From NCBI RefSeq assembly GCF_029212575.1, contig NZ_JARGPK010000049.1:1-42171 (forward strand): a stretch of 42,171 nt of DNA. Direction: 5' to 3'. The position numbers and the translations under genes are program-made. Positions 8,246 to 16,937 of the stretch are shown piece after piece. Positions within the stretch are counted from its first letter, which is position 1. Every line of letters begins with the position of its first letter. Under the pieces are notes generated by a model. The model searched no databases, had not been told where the DNA came from, and worked only from the letters and a program-made list of their open reading frames with translations. This DNA comes from Antarcticimicrobium sp. GTDB lineage: Bacteria > Pseudomonadota > Alphaproteobacteria > Rhodobacterales > Rhodobacteraceae.

Positions 8246-9922
8246 TCACTCCGCCTTTTGCGCCGCGCCGGCGGGCGGACCTGCGAAGGATTCGGCAAAG
8301 GGGCCGATGGCGCACATGTCCACCTCGATCAGCTGCGGACCCCCGGCGGCGACGGCGGCGTCCAGCGCCGCTGCAAAACCGGCCACGTCATCCACCTTGC
8401 GGTGAGGCAGGCCGATGGCGGCGCAAAAGGTTCCGAACTCCGGAACGCGCAGGGCCGAGTAGTGGCGGCGGCTGTCGTATTGCGCGTCCTGGATGTTCTG
8501 GATCACGCCATAGGCCTGGTCGTTCATCAGGACATAGACCAGAGGCGCGTCTTCCTCGACGGCGGTGATCGCCTCGGCCAGGCCCAGCATGGTGCCGCCA
8601 TCGCCCAGAAGCGTGATCGCCCTGGTGCCCGGCGCGCAGGCCAGCGCCGCTCCGATGCCCATCGCCACTCCCTGACCGATGCCGCCGCCCAGCGCATGCA
8701 CCCCCTGTTTCGGGTCGGTGAGGCGCACGTAGCGGTTGCCGAAAGTGGAATTCGAGATAGTCACGTCGCGCACCCAGATGTGCCCCTCTTGCGAGACCTT
8801 GTCGCTCAGCGCATCGGCCACCACGCGGTAGGGGCCAAGCTGGTCGCGCAAGCGCCCCTCGGCCTCGGCCCGCGCCCGCGCGATGTCGAAGCTCAGGTCG
8901 GGGTCGGTGGCGAGCCGTTCGGGCAGACGGTCCAGCAACCGGCGCAGGGTGTCGGCGGCATCGCCGTGCACGAAGGCGTCCACCGGGTAGTTGCGCCCGC
9001 CCTGGCCCGCGTCGGCGTCGATCTGCAGCAGCGGCCGGGGCAGCGGCAGCTTGTTGTTGCGGGTCTCGTTGCCGCGCAGGCGCGAGCCCACCACCAGCAT
9101 CAGGTCGCAGCTTTCGTAAAGCGCCGCCGCCTCCGGCCCCATGTTGAAGGCGCCCAGCGTCGCCGGTTCCTCCTCGGACACCACGCCGCGCCCGTTGGTC
9201 GATGTCACCACGCCAACGCCGCGCCGCATCAGTTCGGTCGCCTCGGCCACCGCCCCGCGCGCGCCGCCGCCGAGCCAGATCAGTGGACGCTTGGCGGCCG
9301 TCAGGTACTCCGCCAACTCGTCGATCATCGCGTCGCTGGCGCGCGGACGCACCGGGACGGGCGCATGCAGGCGGGCGGCGGATGTGGCCGGGCTGCGCTG
9401 CACGTCCACCGGGATCTCCAGGCTGACCGGGCCGCTGGGTGCCGACAGCGTGGCCGAGATTGCCGCGTTCAACGTGCCGATGGCGCCGTTGGCGTCCCAC
9501 ATGCGGAACACCGCCTTTGAGATTCCGCGCAGCATCTCGGCCTGTTTCGGCACGTCATGGATCGGCGCGCGGTCGCGGTCGGCAAGGTCGGTATCGACCT
9601 GGCTGGTGATGTGCAGCACCCGGCTGCCCGCCGTCAGCGCCTCGGCCTGTGCCCCAGCCGCGTTGCCCGCGGCGGTGCCGGTCGAGGTCAGGCAGACGCC
9701 CAAGCCCCCCGAGGCGCGGGCATAGGCATCGGCCATGTTCATCGCGCCGGCCTCGCCGCGGGCGGGAACGAAGCGGATGCGCCCCTGGCGTGCCACCGCG
9801 TCGAGGATCGGCATGTTGTGGATCGAGATGACGCCGAACATCGTCGTCACCCCGATATCGGCCAGCGCCCCCGCAATGGAATCGCCGACGGTCGCGGTTT
9901 GTTGGATCTGTTCGTATTTCAT
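8246..9922 (-). CDS. Thiamine diphosphate-dependent enzyme (acetolactate synthase/decarboxylase superfamily)
   Basis: 558 residues in the three-domain IlvB-like layout. The N-terminal pyrimidine-binding domain carries catalytic Glu57 in PARGEAGAMNMADAYAR. The middle domain contains LIWLGGGARGAV. The C-terminal diphosphate-binding domain has the GDG...N motif, LLGDGGTMLGLAEAI through VLMNDQ. It would decarboxylate a 2-oxo acid and release or ligate the resulting aldehyde. The start ATG at 9922 follows the previous SDR stop by about 20 bases. The frame stays open to 10402 but would run over the SDR gene. The substrate is unknown: the family includes acetolactate synthase, benzoylformate decarboxylase and sulfoacetaldehyde acetyltransferase, and motifs here do not single one out. 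Confidence 0.85.
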   Translation of the reverse strand: MKYEQIQQTATVGDSIAGALADIGVTTMFGVISIHNMPILDAVARQGRIRFVPARGEAGAMNMADAYARASGGLGVCLTSTGTAAGNAAGAQAEALTAGSRVLHITSQVDTDLADRDRAPIHDVPKQAEMLRGISKAVFRMWDANGAIGTLNAAISATLSAPSGPVSLEIPVDVQRSPATSAARLHAPVPVRPRASDAMIDELAEYLTAAKRPLIWLGGGARGAVAEATELMRRGVGVVTSTNGRGVVSEEEPATLGAFNMGPEAAALYESCDLMLVVGSRLRGNETRNNKLPLPRPLLQIDADAGQGGRNYPVDAFVHGDAADTLRRLLDRLPERLATDPDLSFDIARARAEAEGRLRDQLGPYRVVADALSDKVSQEGHIWVRDVTISNSTFGNRYVRLTDPKQGVHALGGGIGQGVAMGIGAALACAPGTRAITLLGDGGTMLGLAEAITAVEEDAPLVYVLMNDQAYGVIQNIQDAQYDSRRHYSALRVPEFGTFCAAIGLPHRKVDDVAGFAAALDAAVAAGGPQLIEVDMCAIGPFAESFAGPPAGAAQKAE

Positions 9923-9942
9923 GCCCACGTCCCTGAATGTCC

Positions 9943-10731
9943 CTAAATATGCCGGTTCAGCCCGCCCGAAACGTCGAGCTGGGCGCCGGTGATGTAACTG
10001 GCCGCGCGCGACCCCAGAAATGCGATGGCGTTGGCGGCCTCTTCGGCGTCGCCCAGTCGGCCCAGCGGAATGCCCTTGCGCCGGGCCAGGTCGCGATACC
10101 AGTCCTCGCGGCTGACGCTCTGATCTTCGCGCTCGGCGAAACGGCGGGTCCATTGGCCCGACCCGATCAGCCCCATCAGCACCGAGTTGACGCGCACGTC
10201 GGGCGCCAGCTCCAGGCTGAGCGATTTCAACAGGTTCTGAACGCCGGCGCGGGCCGACGAGGTGCAGACCATGTGGCTTTCGGGCTGATAGGCCAGCAGA
10301 GAATTGACCGCCACGATGGCGCCGCTCGCCTCCTTCAGCATCGGCAGAAAGGCGCGGATCGGCAGGACCTGGCTGAAGATCTTGAGTTCGTACTCGTCGC
10401 ACCAGTCCTGGTTGGAGGTGTCGGCAAAGGTCGATTGGCGGCCTTGCCCGGCGTTGTTGACCAGCAGATCGCAGCGCCCGAAAGTCTCGCGCACCGCATC
10501 GGCAAAGGCGTTGACCGCCGCCTCGTCCAGCACCGAAAAGGCGCGGGTCAGTACCCTGTCCTCGCCATAGTCGCGGCGCAGCACCCCGGCCACATCCTCC
10601 AGCCGGGATTGGTTGCGCGCGCAGAGCGCCACCCTGGCCCCGGCACCCAGCAGAACGCGGACGGTAGCCAATCCGATACCGGAAGAGCCCCCCGTCACCA
10701 CGGCGACGGCGTTGTCATAACCGAGGTTCAT
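9943..10731 (-). CDS. SDR-fold protein lacking the catalytic Tyr and Lys
   Basis: 262 residues with an intact cofactor motif (VTGGSSGIG), LLVNNAGQG and a normal C-terminal GAQLDVSGG. The active-site stretch is NSLLAYQPESHMVCTSSARAG. Counting 13 and 17 residues from the catalytic Ser position gives Thr and Arg where classical SDRs have Tyr and Lys. The fold and NAD(P) binding look retained, but the usual proton relay is gone. The 10731 start overlaps the upstream dioxygenase stop (ATGA). It may use another mechanism, for example a decarboxylating or lyase-like reaction, or a shifted substrate-assisted one. This is inference. Confidence 0.85.
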   Translation of the reverse strand: MNLGYDNAVAVVTGGSSGIGLATVRVLLGAGARVALCARNQSRLEDVAGVLRRDYGEDRVLTRAFSVLDEAAVNAFADAVRETFGRCDLLVNNAGQGRQSTFADTSNQDWCDEYELKIFSQVLPIRAFLPMLKEASGAIVAVNSLLAYQPESHMVCTSSARAGVQNLLKSLSLELAPDVRVNSVLMGLIGSGQWTRRFAEREDQSVSREDWYRDLARRKGIPLGRLGDAEEAANAIAFLGSRAASYITGAQLDVSGGLNRHI

Positions 10732-11660
10732 TCCGCCGCCCCCCGGTCGGCCTTGCGCAGCTCGGGAAAGCCCGGATCGGGCCGCCCCTGCATCACCGCG
10801 CGCTGCGCCGGGGTGGGCGGACCTGCTGTCATCCACTGGTCCATTTTCTCAGGAACGTCGCGCGGCCATACCTGCGCCTCGTGGCTGGTCTCGTCGATCT
10901 GCTGCACCTCCGAGGTGAACTCGATCACGAAGCCCGAGGGCGAGACGAAGTAGGCAAACGGGTTGTTGCCGGGTCCGTGCCGGCCCGGTCCCCAGGTGGG
11001 GACGTGCCCCTTCTGCTTCATCCGCCCGATCGACCGCATGAATTCGTCGATCGATGGCAACTCGAAGGCAACGTGGTTCACGCTGGGGTAATGGGCGCGG
11101 ACCAGCGCGATGGCATGGTGGTCGGTCGAACAGCGCAGGAACACCATCTGGTCGGCGGAATAATCCGAGACGCGAAACCCCAACACCTCCTCGTAAAAGC
11201 CCTGCACGCCCTCCATGTCCGGCGTGTTCAGCACCACATGGCTGACCTTGCGCGGCTTGGCCCATTCGGCCTCGGGTTCAAGCTCTCGCGCCTCGGTGCG
11301 AAAGCGCAGGCGGCGGTTGTCGGGGTCGAGCAGCTCGAAGCCATAGCCGCCGGGCCAGTCGTCGAATTCGGCCGGCGCACCCAGCACATCGGCACCGCGC
11401 GCGACGGCCTGGGCGTGAAGCGCATCCATCGACTCCCGGTTTGGCATCGAAAAATGTACATATTCGATGCCGAACACCTCGCCCTCGGTCAGCCCGTAGA
11501 GGAACGGCTCGGACCCGGTGCCGCGCAGATAGGCGGTGTGGTCGTCCTTGTGCGCCAGGTTCAGCCCCCACATGTCCTCGTAAAACGGCAGGGTGGCGGG
11601 CAGGTCGGGACCGCGCATCATGATGCCCCTCAGTCCGCCTGTTCGTATCGTCTCGGTCAT
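10728..11660 (-). CDS. Type I (VOC-fold) extradiol ring-cleavage dioxygenase
   Basis: 310 residues in two vicinal-oxygen-chelate domains. The C-terminal one holds Fe(II) ligands His141 (KVSHVVLN), His196 (SVNHVAFEL) and Glu247 (FVIEFTSE). His181, His228 and Tyr237 sit 15 residues before the second His ligand and 19 and 10 before Glu, the same spacing as the second-shell His, His and Tyr of BphC. This complete set makes it a real meta-cleavage catechol dioxygenase rather than a glyoxalase relative. It would open a catecholic ring to a yellow meta-cleavage product, matching the SDR, hydrolase and aldehyde dehydrogenase in the same operon. It ends in an overlap with the next gene. A 27-base gap separates it from the upstream hydrolase. 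Confidence 0.9.
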   Translation of the reverse strand: MTETIRTGGLRGIMMRGPDLPATLPFYEDMWGLNLAHKDDHTAYLRGTGSEPFLYGLTEGEVFGIEYVHFSMPNRESMDALHAQAVARGADVLGAPAEFDDWPGGYGFELLDPDNRRLRFRTEARELEPEAEWAKPRKVSHVVLNTPDMEGVQGFYEEVLGFRVSDYSADQMVFLRCSTDHHAIALVRAHYPSVNHVAFELPSIDEFMRSIGRMKQKGHVPTWGPGRHGPGNNPFAYFVSPSGFVIEFTSEVQQIDETSHEAQVWPRDVPEKMDQWMTAGPPTPAQRAVMQGRPDPGFPELRKADRGAAE

Positions 11661-11687
11661 CTCGGTCTCTCCTCCGGGTCCCGCAGT

Positions 11688-12500
11688 TCAGCTTGCAGGT
11701 TCGGGTGTCAGATCCAGCGCGGCAGCGAACCGGGCCGGGGCCTGTTGGTAAATCGCGTGGCCGGCCTGCGGCAACAGCGTCAGCCGCCCGCGCGCGGCAC
11801 CCTGCAGGGCGGCATGGGCGCGACAGGCGCCGTCGGGGGGCGTCACCCGGTCGTCGGCGCCGACGATCACGTCGGTGGGCACGCTTAGCCGCTCCGCATC
11901 GTCCAGCAGCCGCCCCGAGGCCAGCATCCGCGCTGCCTGGCCGTAGCCGGGAAGAGTGACTTTCGCCATGCTGTCGCGGACCAGGGCCAGCGCCTCGGGG
12001 TTGTCCTCGGGCGCATGCAGCAGCCGCGCGGCGCGGGCCTCGGCAAAGGCCCTTGCGCCCAGTCGCTCCAGATCGTCGATCCGCGATCGCGCGGCCGAGC
12101 TGAGGGCACCGCCGCGCGGCACCCCGTGACCCAGCGCCGGCGCGGCAAGGATCAGCCGCGCGACCCGCTCGCGCCGGGCGGCGGCAAAGCTCGCCCCCAT
12201 CAGCGTGCCCAGCGAATGACCCAGCAGCGTGACGCGGGCCAGATCGAGCGCGTCGAGGAACCGCTCGAGCACGCGAGAATAATCGGCCGCAACCGGCCAG
12301 TCCTGCGCCAGCGGCGCCGAGTTGCCGTATCCCGGCGCGTTCCAGGCGATCACCCTCTGGTCACGGGCCAGATACGGCAACAGCGGTGTGAACGAGGCCG
12401 CCTGAGAGCCGATCCCGTGCAGCAGCACCAGCACCGGGCCGCTGCCGGGGCGCTCGAGATACTCGATCCCGCTGGCGATATGCGTCTGCCAGCCACTCAT
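11688..12500 (-). CDS. Alpha/beta hydrolase, probable meta-cleavage product (C-C bond) hydrolase
   Basis: 270 residues of the alpha/beta-hydrolase fold. The oxyanion segment is LLHGIGSQ, the nucleophile elbow GHSLG has Ser96, the acid is in IVGADDRVTPP and the catalytic His is in QAGHAIYQQ. Size and motifs fit MhpC/BphD-type carbon-carbon hydrolases and also simple esterases. Position between the extradiol dioxygenase and an SDR favours hydrolysis of the ring-cleavage product, giving a 2-hydroxydienoate and an acid. Its ATG overlaps the upstream SDR stop by 4 bases. Confidence 0.82.
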   Translation of the reverse strand: MSGWQTHIASGIEYLERPGSGPVLVLLHGIGSQAASFTPLLPYLARDQRVIAWNAPGYGNSAPLAQDWPVAADYSRVLERFLDALDLARVTLLGHSLGTLMGASFAAARRERVARLILAAPALGHGVPRGGALSSAARSRIDDLERLGARAFAEARAARLLHAPEDNPEALALVRDSMAKVTLPGYGQAARMLASGRLLDDAERLSVPTDVIVGADDRVTPPDGACRAHAALQGAARGRLTLLPQAGHAIYQQAPARFAAALDLTPEPAS

Positions 12501-13240
12501 GCGAACACGAAGCCGTTGTTGACTGGCAGCACCTGCCCGGTGAGCGTCAGCGCCCCCTCGCTCAGCAGGAAGGCGATGACGTCGGTGATCTCGCCCGGAC
12601 CCTGCGGACCGGGCAAAGCGCGCCCCTCGGAATACAGCCGGTGCCGTGCCTCGGGGACATACTCGGTGCTCTCGGTGGTCAGGATGCCCGGCGCGACGGC
12701 CGTGATTCCCACCCGGTCCGGCCCCAACTCGCGCGCCAGCGAGCGGGTCATCGCCATCACCGCGCCCTTGCTCGCGGTATAGGACAGCAGGTTCGGCGCG
12801 CCCCAGAGCGCGGTGTCCGAGGCGACGTTTACCACCCGGCCAGAGCCGCTGTTCCGCAACATCGGGGCACAGGCCCGCGTCATCAGCCAGGTGCCACGCA
12901 CGTTGACGCGCTGCACCAGGTCCCAGCTGTCGATCTCGATCTGGTCGAAGGGGATGCCGCCGATTCCGGTGGCGATGGCGCCGTTGTTCACCAGCCCATG
13001 CAGCCCGCCGCCGGTCATGGCGGATACCTTCTGTCCGAGCGCGGAGACGGAGGCGGGATCGCCCAGATCGACGGGCAGAAACGCCGCCCCGACCTCGGTC
13101 GCGGTGGCGCGCCCCTCGTCCTCGGCGATATCGGCGAGGATCAGCCGCGCGCCGTGCCCGGCCAGGCTGCGGGCGATTTCCGCCCCCAGCCCGCGCGCCG
13201 CGCCGGTCAGCAGGATATGCCGGTCTTTCAGCATGCTCAC
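12497..13240 (-). CDS. Classical SDR, possible dihydrodiol dehydrogenase
   Basis: 247 residues. The cofactor motif LTGAARGLGAE, LVNNGA, and the catalytic Ser-Tyr-Lys set (VASDTALWGAPNLLSYTASK) all have standard spacing. Asp in LILADIAED suggests NAD preference. It directly follows the Rieske oxygenase with a 4-base overlap. If the oxygenase makes a cis-dihydrodiol, this is the natural dehydrogenase giving the catechol for the extradiol enzyme. If the oxygenase is an O-demethylase, the SDR would act elsewhere. Both readings are inference from order. Confidence 0.87.
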   Translation of the reverse strand: MSMLKDRHILLTGAARGLGAEIARSLAGHGARLILADIAEDEGRATATEVGAAFLPVDLGDPASVSALGQKVSAMTGGGLHGLVNNGAIATGIGGIPFDQIEIDSWDLVQRVNVRGTWLMTRACAPMLRNSGSGRVVNVASDTALWGAPNLLSYTASKGAVMAMTRSLARELGPDRVGITAVAPGILTTESTEYVPEARHRLYSEGRALPGPQGPGEITDVIAFLLSEGALTLTGQVLPVNNGFVFA

Positions 13241-14283
13241 TCCGCCGCGACGTCTTGCTGTTTCAGCTCGGCCTCGACCTGTGCCTTGGCGGCACGGGTC
13301 AGGATCTGGCGGATGCGGCTGACACCGAGGTCATGCTGATAGAGCATCTCGCGCTTGCGGGCGTCGTCGGGCATCCCTTCGAGCATCACCCGGTCCTGTT
13401 CCAGCACGTCCCAATGGGTCTTTTCCATCTTGGCGCGATAGAGAAAGCGCCAGCTTTCGCGCGCCAGCCCCTCGACCTGGCGCATGCGCCAGAAGAACAC
13501 CTTGGTCGTGTGTTCATCCATCGGCTGCACAAAGCCGATGATGCGGAACACGCCCCCCGGACCCGCCGCCGGCGGATAGGGGATTTCGAGGAAACAGAAC
13601 ATGTCGCCGGGATAGACCTCGAACTCGGTCCAGTCGAAGTTTTCGCCGGTCTGGCCAACGCGCTCGATGCGGAAGCCGTTGTCGGTCTTGTCGAGCTTCA
13701 TCAGGTCCTGTTTCGAGCCGTAGGCGAGCGTGAAGCTTTCCGCATGCAGGTAGCAGCCGTGCATCGGATCGGCGAGGTTGTCGATCGCATAGCGGTAATT
13801 CGCGCCCCAGACCGAGGTGCACAGGAAACCGGTCCAGGCGTCGTCATTCATCACGTCCGGCAATACCAGTTTGGGCGCTTCGGGCTGGTCGACCGAAGGC
13901 ACGTATACGAAAACCGCGTCATTGGCCTCGGTCACTTCGTAGGAGGTCAGCGCCTTGCGGCCTTCCAGGGCGCATTCCGGCATGGCCGGCACTTCCACCA
14001 CGACGCCGTCGCCATCGACCTTCACGCCATGATAGCGGCAACCGATGTTTCCCTCGTGGATCTCGCCATAGCTCAGCGGAGCGCCGCGGTGCGGGCAGAA
14101 ATCCTCGATGCATTTCAACTCGCCCGCGCCATTGCGCCACAGCACCAGCTTCTCGCCAAGAAGCTTCGTGCCATAGGGTCGCGTCGTCTTGACCTCGACC
14201 GATTTGCAAACCGGGTACCACTGGCCGCGCAGGCCCTCGTTTACCCGTTTCTCGATCAGGGCCTTCTTGTCGATGGCAGTCAT
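13237..14283 (-). CDS. Rieske non-heme iron oxygenase, oxygenase subunit (VanA/phthalate oxygenase-like)
   Basis: 348 residues. The Rieske [2Fe-2S] ligands are Cys63-x-His65 (CPHRGAPL) and Cys82-x2-His85 (CRYHG). The mononuclear iron site is DNLADPMHGCYLH, with Asp172-x2-His175-x4-His180. The length and lack of a separate beta subunit gene suggest a homomeric (group of vanillate/phthalate-type) oxygenase, which either hydroxylates or O-demethylates aromatic acids. It is the first catabolic gene after the ABC importer in the operon. No ferredoxin or VanB-like reductase is present; an FprA-type reductase and flavodoxin lie about 8 kb downstream in the same operon. Confidence 0.9.
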   Translation of the reverse strand: MTAIDKKALIEKRVNEGLRGQWYPVCKSVEVKTTRPYGTKLLGEKLVLWRNGAGELKCIEDFCPHRGAPLSYGEIHEGNIGCRYHGVKVDGDGVVVEVPAMPECALEGRKALTSYEVTEANDAVFVYVPSVDQPEAPKLVLPDVMNDDAWTGFLCTSVWGANYRYAIDNLADPMHGCYLHAESFTLAYGSKQDLMKLDKTDNGFRIERVGQTGENFDWTEFEVYPGDMFCFLEIPYPPAAGPGGVFRIIGFVQPMDEHTTKVFFWRMRQVEGLARESWRFLYRAKMEKTHWDVLEQDRVMLEGMPDDARKREMLYQHDLGVSRIRQILTRAAKAQVEAELKQQDVAAE

Positions 14284-14317
14284 TTCTTCATGTCTCCCTG
14301 TTTGGTCCTGCGCCGGC

Positions 14318-15163
14318 TCAGCCGTGGGCCTTGGGCAGGTAATGCAGAATGCGGTTCTCGATGCGCACCAGCGCGCTGTAGAGGACGAACCCGATCACGG
14401 TCAGCAGGACGATGGCATTGAACACCATCGCGGCATTGGCCTGGCCGCCGCCGTAGGAAATCAGGTATCCCAGCCCGGTGTTTCCGCCGACCAGTTCGCC
14501 CACGGTGACGCCGATCACGGCGAGGGTGGAGGCGATGCGCAGCCCGGCCATCAGGTTGGGCAGGGTCGAGGGCATCTCGATCTTGCGGAAGACGCCCAGC
14601 CGGCTCAGGTTATAGGCGCGCGCGAGGTTGATCAGGTCGCGGTCCACGGTGCGCATGGCCTGCAGCACGTTGACCAGGACGGGGAAGAACACGATCAGCA
14701 CCGTCACCAGCAGCTTCGGCACCGAGTTGTAGCCGAACCACATGATGAACAGCGGCGCAAAGGCCACCTTGGGCGCGATCTGAAGCGCAAGGATGTAAGG
14801 CGAGAGCACCTTTTCCCAGAACGCCGACATGCCCAGAAGATAGCCCAGCGTGGCGCCCAGCAGGCTGCCGATCAGGAATCCCAGAAGGGTATAGAGCGCG
14901 GTCGACAGGGTGTGTGCGGTGAGCCCCTCGTAAAGCCACATCCGCTTCAGCTCTGACAGGCAGTCCGACAGGGTCGGGATGATGTACTTCGGCACGTCAA
15001 GCGCCGTCGGCAGGTATTGCCAGGCCAGCAGGACGAGAGCCAGCAGGCCAAGGCTCGCGACGGTCGTGTTCAGGCGGTCCATGCGCAGTCCCCCGGGGAT
15101 CGTCCGTTTGCGGGTGGCGGCCGGGGCGTTTGCCCCGGCCTGGGTTGCGGTTGCGTCGGTCAT
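14318..15163 (-). CDS. ABC transporter permease (SsuC/TauC type)
   Basis: 281 residues with about six predicted membrane helices. The cytoplasmic coupling loop contains NLARAYNLSRLGVFRKIEMP, corresponding to the EAA-type motif of import permeases. It belongs to the nitrate/sulfonate/taurine importer group, whose members also import aromatic acids such as phthalate. The first 28 residues are a polar Ala/Thr-rich leader. Start overlaps the binding-protein stop by 4 bases. Together with the adjoining binding protein and ATPase it forms one importer, probably for the substrate of this operon. Confidence 0.88.
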   Translation of the reverse strand: MTDATATQAGANAPAATRKRTIPGGLRMDRLNTTVASLGLLALVLLAWQYLPTALDVPKYIIPTLSDCLSELKRMWLYEGLTAHTLSTALYTLLGFLIGSLLGATLGYLLGMSAFWEKVLSPYILALQIAPKVAFAPLFIMWFGYNSVPKLLVTVLIVFFPVLVNVLQAMRTVDRDLINLARAYNLSRLGVFRKIEMPSTLPNLMAGLRIASTLAVIGVTVGELVGGNTGLGYLISYGGGQANAAMVFNAIVLLTVIGFVLYSALVRIENRILHYLPKAHG

Positions 15164-16134
15164 TTCACAAAGGCGTTTGTGTAGAGCTCGTCGACGGGAA
15201 CCGCGGTGCGGACGATCCCGGAGTCGAGATAGAATTTCTGCACCTCGGCGATGCGGTCAGGGTCGAAGGCGCCCAGCGGCTGGTTCTCGCCCTCGGGGTA
15301 GATCAGCGTGGAATAGGCCCGCATGACCCCCTCGACCTGGGCCTCCTTGCCGGTGTGCTGCGGCACGAAGGAAACGTAATCCTTGGCCGCCTGCGCCGGG
15401 TCGCCATTGATGTCGCCGATCGCCCTGATGACCGCCTGGACAAAGCCGCGCACCACCTCGGGGCGCTCGGCGATGGTCGCGTCGGATGCGATGATCGCCT
15501 GCGCCATGGCGGGGAACACGGTGTCCACGGGGATCTGTTCCATCTTCACGCCGGCGCCTTCGATGGCGGCAATCCACTCCGGCACGCCGGACATGGCATC
15601 AAGCTTGCCCGCGATGCTGAGCTGGATGATCCCGCCGGGACCCACTGCCTGGATATCGACGTCGTTCTTGGTCAGCCCGACCGAGGCGAGAACACCAAGA
15701 AGGTTGTAATAGGTGGTGTCCTGGAACGACAGCACGCCGATCGACCTGCCCTTGAGGTCGGCGGGGCCGGTGATGCCACTGTCGGCCCGCCAGGCCAGCT
15801 GGGTCAGCCCGCGCCCGCCCAGAAGGCCGACGCCCTGGATCTTCAGCCCGTTGGCGCGCACGATGATCGGCGTGTCGCCGATGCCACCGCCCAGGTCGGC
15901 GTTGCCCAGCGCCACCTGCGTGGCCACATCGGCGCCGCCCTTGCCGACCTGAAAGGTCACGTCAAGGCCGGCCTCGTCGAAGTAGCCCTTGCCCTTGGCC
16001 AGCTGGAACGGCGCGAAGGCGGGCAGGAAATCCGGCGCGGGGAACAGGTAGGTTACCTTTTCGGTCGCCAGCGCGGCGGTTGCCGAAAGGGCGATCGCAG
16101 CGGCGGCGATGGTTCTGATTATGCTGTGTTTCAC
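15160..16134 (-). CDS. ABC transporter periplasmic substrate-binding protein (NMT1/SsuA-like)
   Basis: 324 residues. It begins with a Sec signal peptide (MKHSIIRTIAAAAIALSATAALA) and continues as a two-lobed NMT1/SsuA-like binding protein: FLPAFAPFQLAKGKGYFDEAGLDV near residue 35, DLKGRSIGVLSFQ near residue 125, and RPEVVRGFVQAV in the second lobe. No lipobox Cys is seen. Proteins of this group bind sulfonates, nitrate, pyrimidines or aromatic carboxylates, so the ligand cannot be read directly. The operon suggests an aromatic acid. It is flanked by its ATPase (17 bases upstream) and permease. Confidence 0.88.
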   Translation of the reverse strand: MKHSIIRTIAAAAIALSATAALATEKVTYLFPAPDFLPAFAPFQLAKGKGYFDEAGLDVTFQVGKGGADVATQVALGNADLGGGIGDTPIIVRANGLKIQGVGLLGGRGLTQLAWRADSGITGPADLKGRSIGVLSFQDTTYYNLLGVLASVGLTKNDVDIQAVGPGGIIQLSIAGKLDAMSGVPEWIAAIEGAGVKMEQIPVDTVFPAMAQAIIASDATIAERPEVVRGFVQAVIRAIGDINGDPAQAAKDYVSFVPQHTGKEAQVEGVMRAYSTLIYPEGENQPLGAFDPDRIAEVQKFYLDSGIVRTAVPVDELYTNAFVK

Positions 16135-16151
16135 CTTGATTCTCCCAGTTG

Positions 16152-16937
16152 TCAGGCTGCTTTTTCTTCCAGTTTCAGATGCTTGAAGAGTTGTGCCGCG
16201 TATTCGCCCACCTCGGGCAGCACACGGCGCTTGATCGGCTCTTCACGGTGCGGCAGATCCACCTCGATCTCGGCCACGATGGTGCCGGGCCGCTCGCTCA
16301 GCACCAGGATGCGGTCCGACATCAGCACTGCCTCGGCCAGGTCATGGGTGATCAGCAGAGTGGTCTTGCCGGCCTCGGCGATGGTCTTTGCGAAGGAGTT
16401 CTGCAGCAAGAGCTTGGTCTGCGCGTCGAGTGCCGAAAACGGCTCGTCCAGAAGGATGATTTCGGGGTCGATGGCCAGGGTGCGCGCCAGCGCCGCGCGC
16501 TGCCGCATCCCGCCTGAAAGCTGATAGGGGTACTGCCGGTCGAACCCGTCCAGATGGCAATGCTTGAGCTCGGCCATGGCGCGGGCATGGCGCTCGGCCT
16601 TCGGCACACCGCGCGATTCCAGCCCGAACTCGATGTTCGAGATGATGTTGCGCCAGGGCAGCAACAGGTCCTTTTGCAGCATGAAGCCCACATGCGCGTT
16701 GGGGCCGTCCACGCGTTCTTCGCTGACCAGAACCTCGCCCTCGCTGGGCTGGTAAAGGCCGGCGGTCATCGACAGGATGGTCGACTTGCCGCAGCCCGAC
16801 GGGCCGACGACCGAGACGAACTCGCCTTCGTTCACGCGAAAGCTCACGTCGGAGACGGCGGTCAGCGGGGCGCCGGAATTGGTTGGAAAGACCTTGGTGA
16901 CGGAGCGGAACTCAAGCGCCATAGCCATTGGCCTCAT
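16152..16937 (-). CDS. ABC transporter ATP-binding protein (SsuB/TauB type)
   Basis: 261 residues with Walker A (GPSGCGKST), Q-loop (MLQKDLLLPW), signature (LSGGMRQR), Walker B (IILLDEPF) and the switch His (LITHDL). It energises uptake by the neighbouring permease/binding protein. The start is ambiguous between 16937 and an ATG at 16928 that has an AGG four bases before it. Either way the start lies inside the end of the small upstream gene, showing translational coupling. Confidence 0.9.
   Translation of the reverse strand: MRPMAMALEFRSVTKVFPTNSGAPLTAVSDVSFRVNEGEFVSVVGPSGCGKSTILSMTAGLYQPSEGEVLVSEERVDGPNAHVGFMLQKDLLLPWRNIISNIEFGLESRGVPKAERHARAMAELKHCHLDGFDRQYPYQLSGGMRQRAALARTLAIDPEIILLDEPFSALDAQTKLLLQNSFAKTIAEAGKTTLLITHDLAEAVLMSDRILVLSERPGTIVAEIEVDLPHREEPIKRRVLPEVGEYAAQLFKHLKLEEKAA

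Noticed and set aside
10728-11660. Calling the VOC protein a glyoxalase
   Set aside because: The Fe ligands and the second-shell His, His and Tyr all sit at extradiol dioxygenase spacing.
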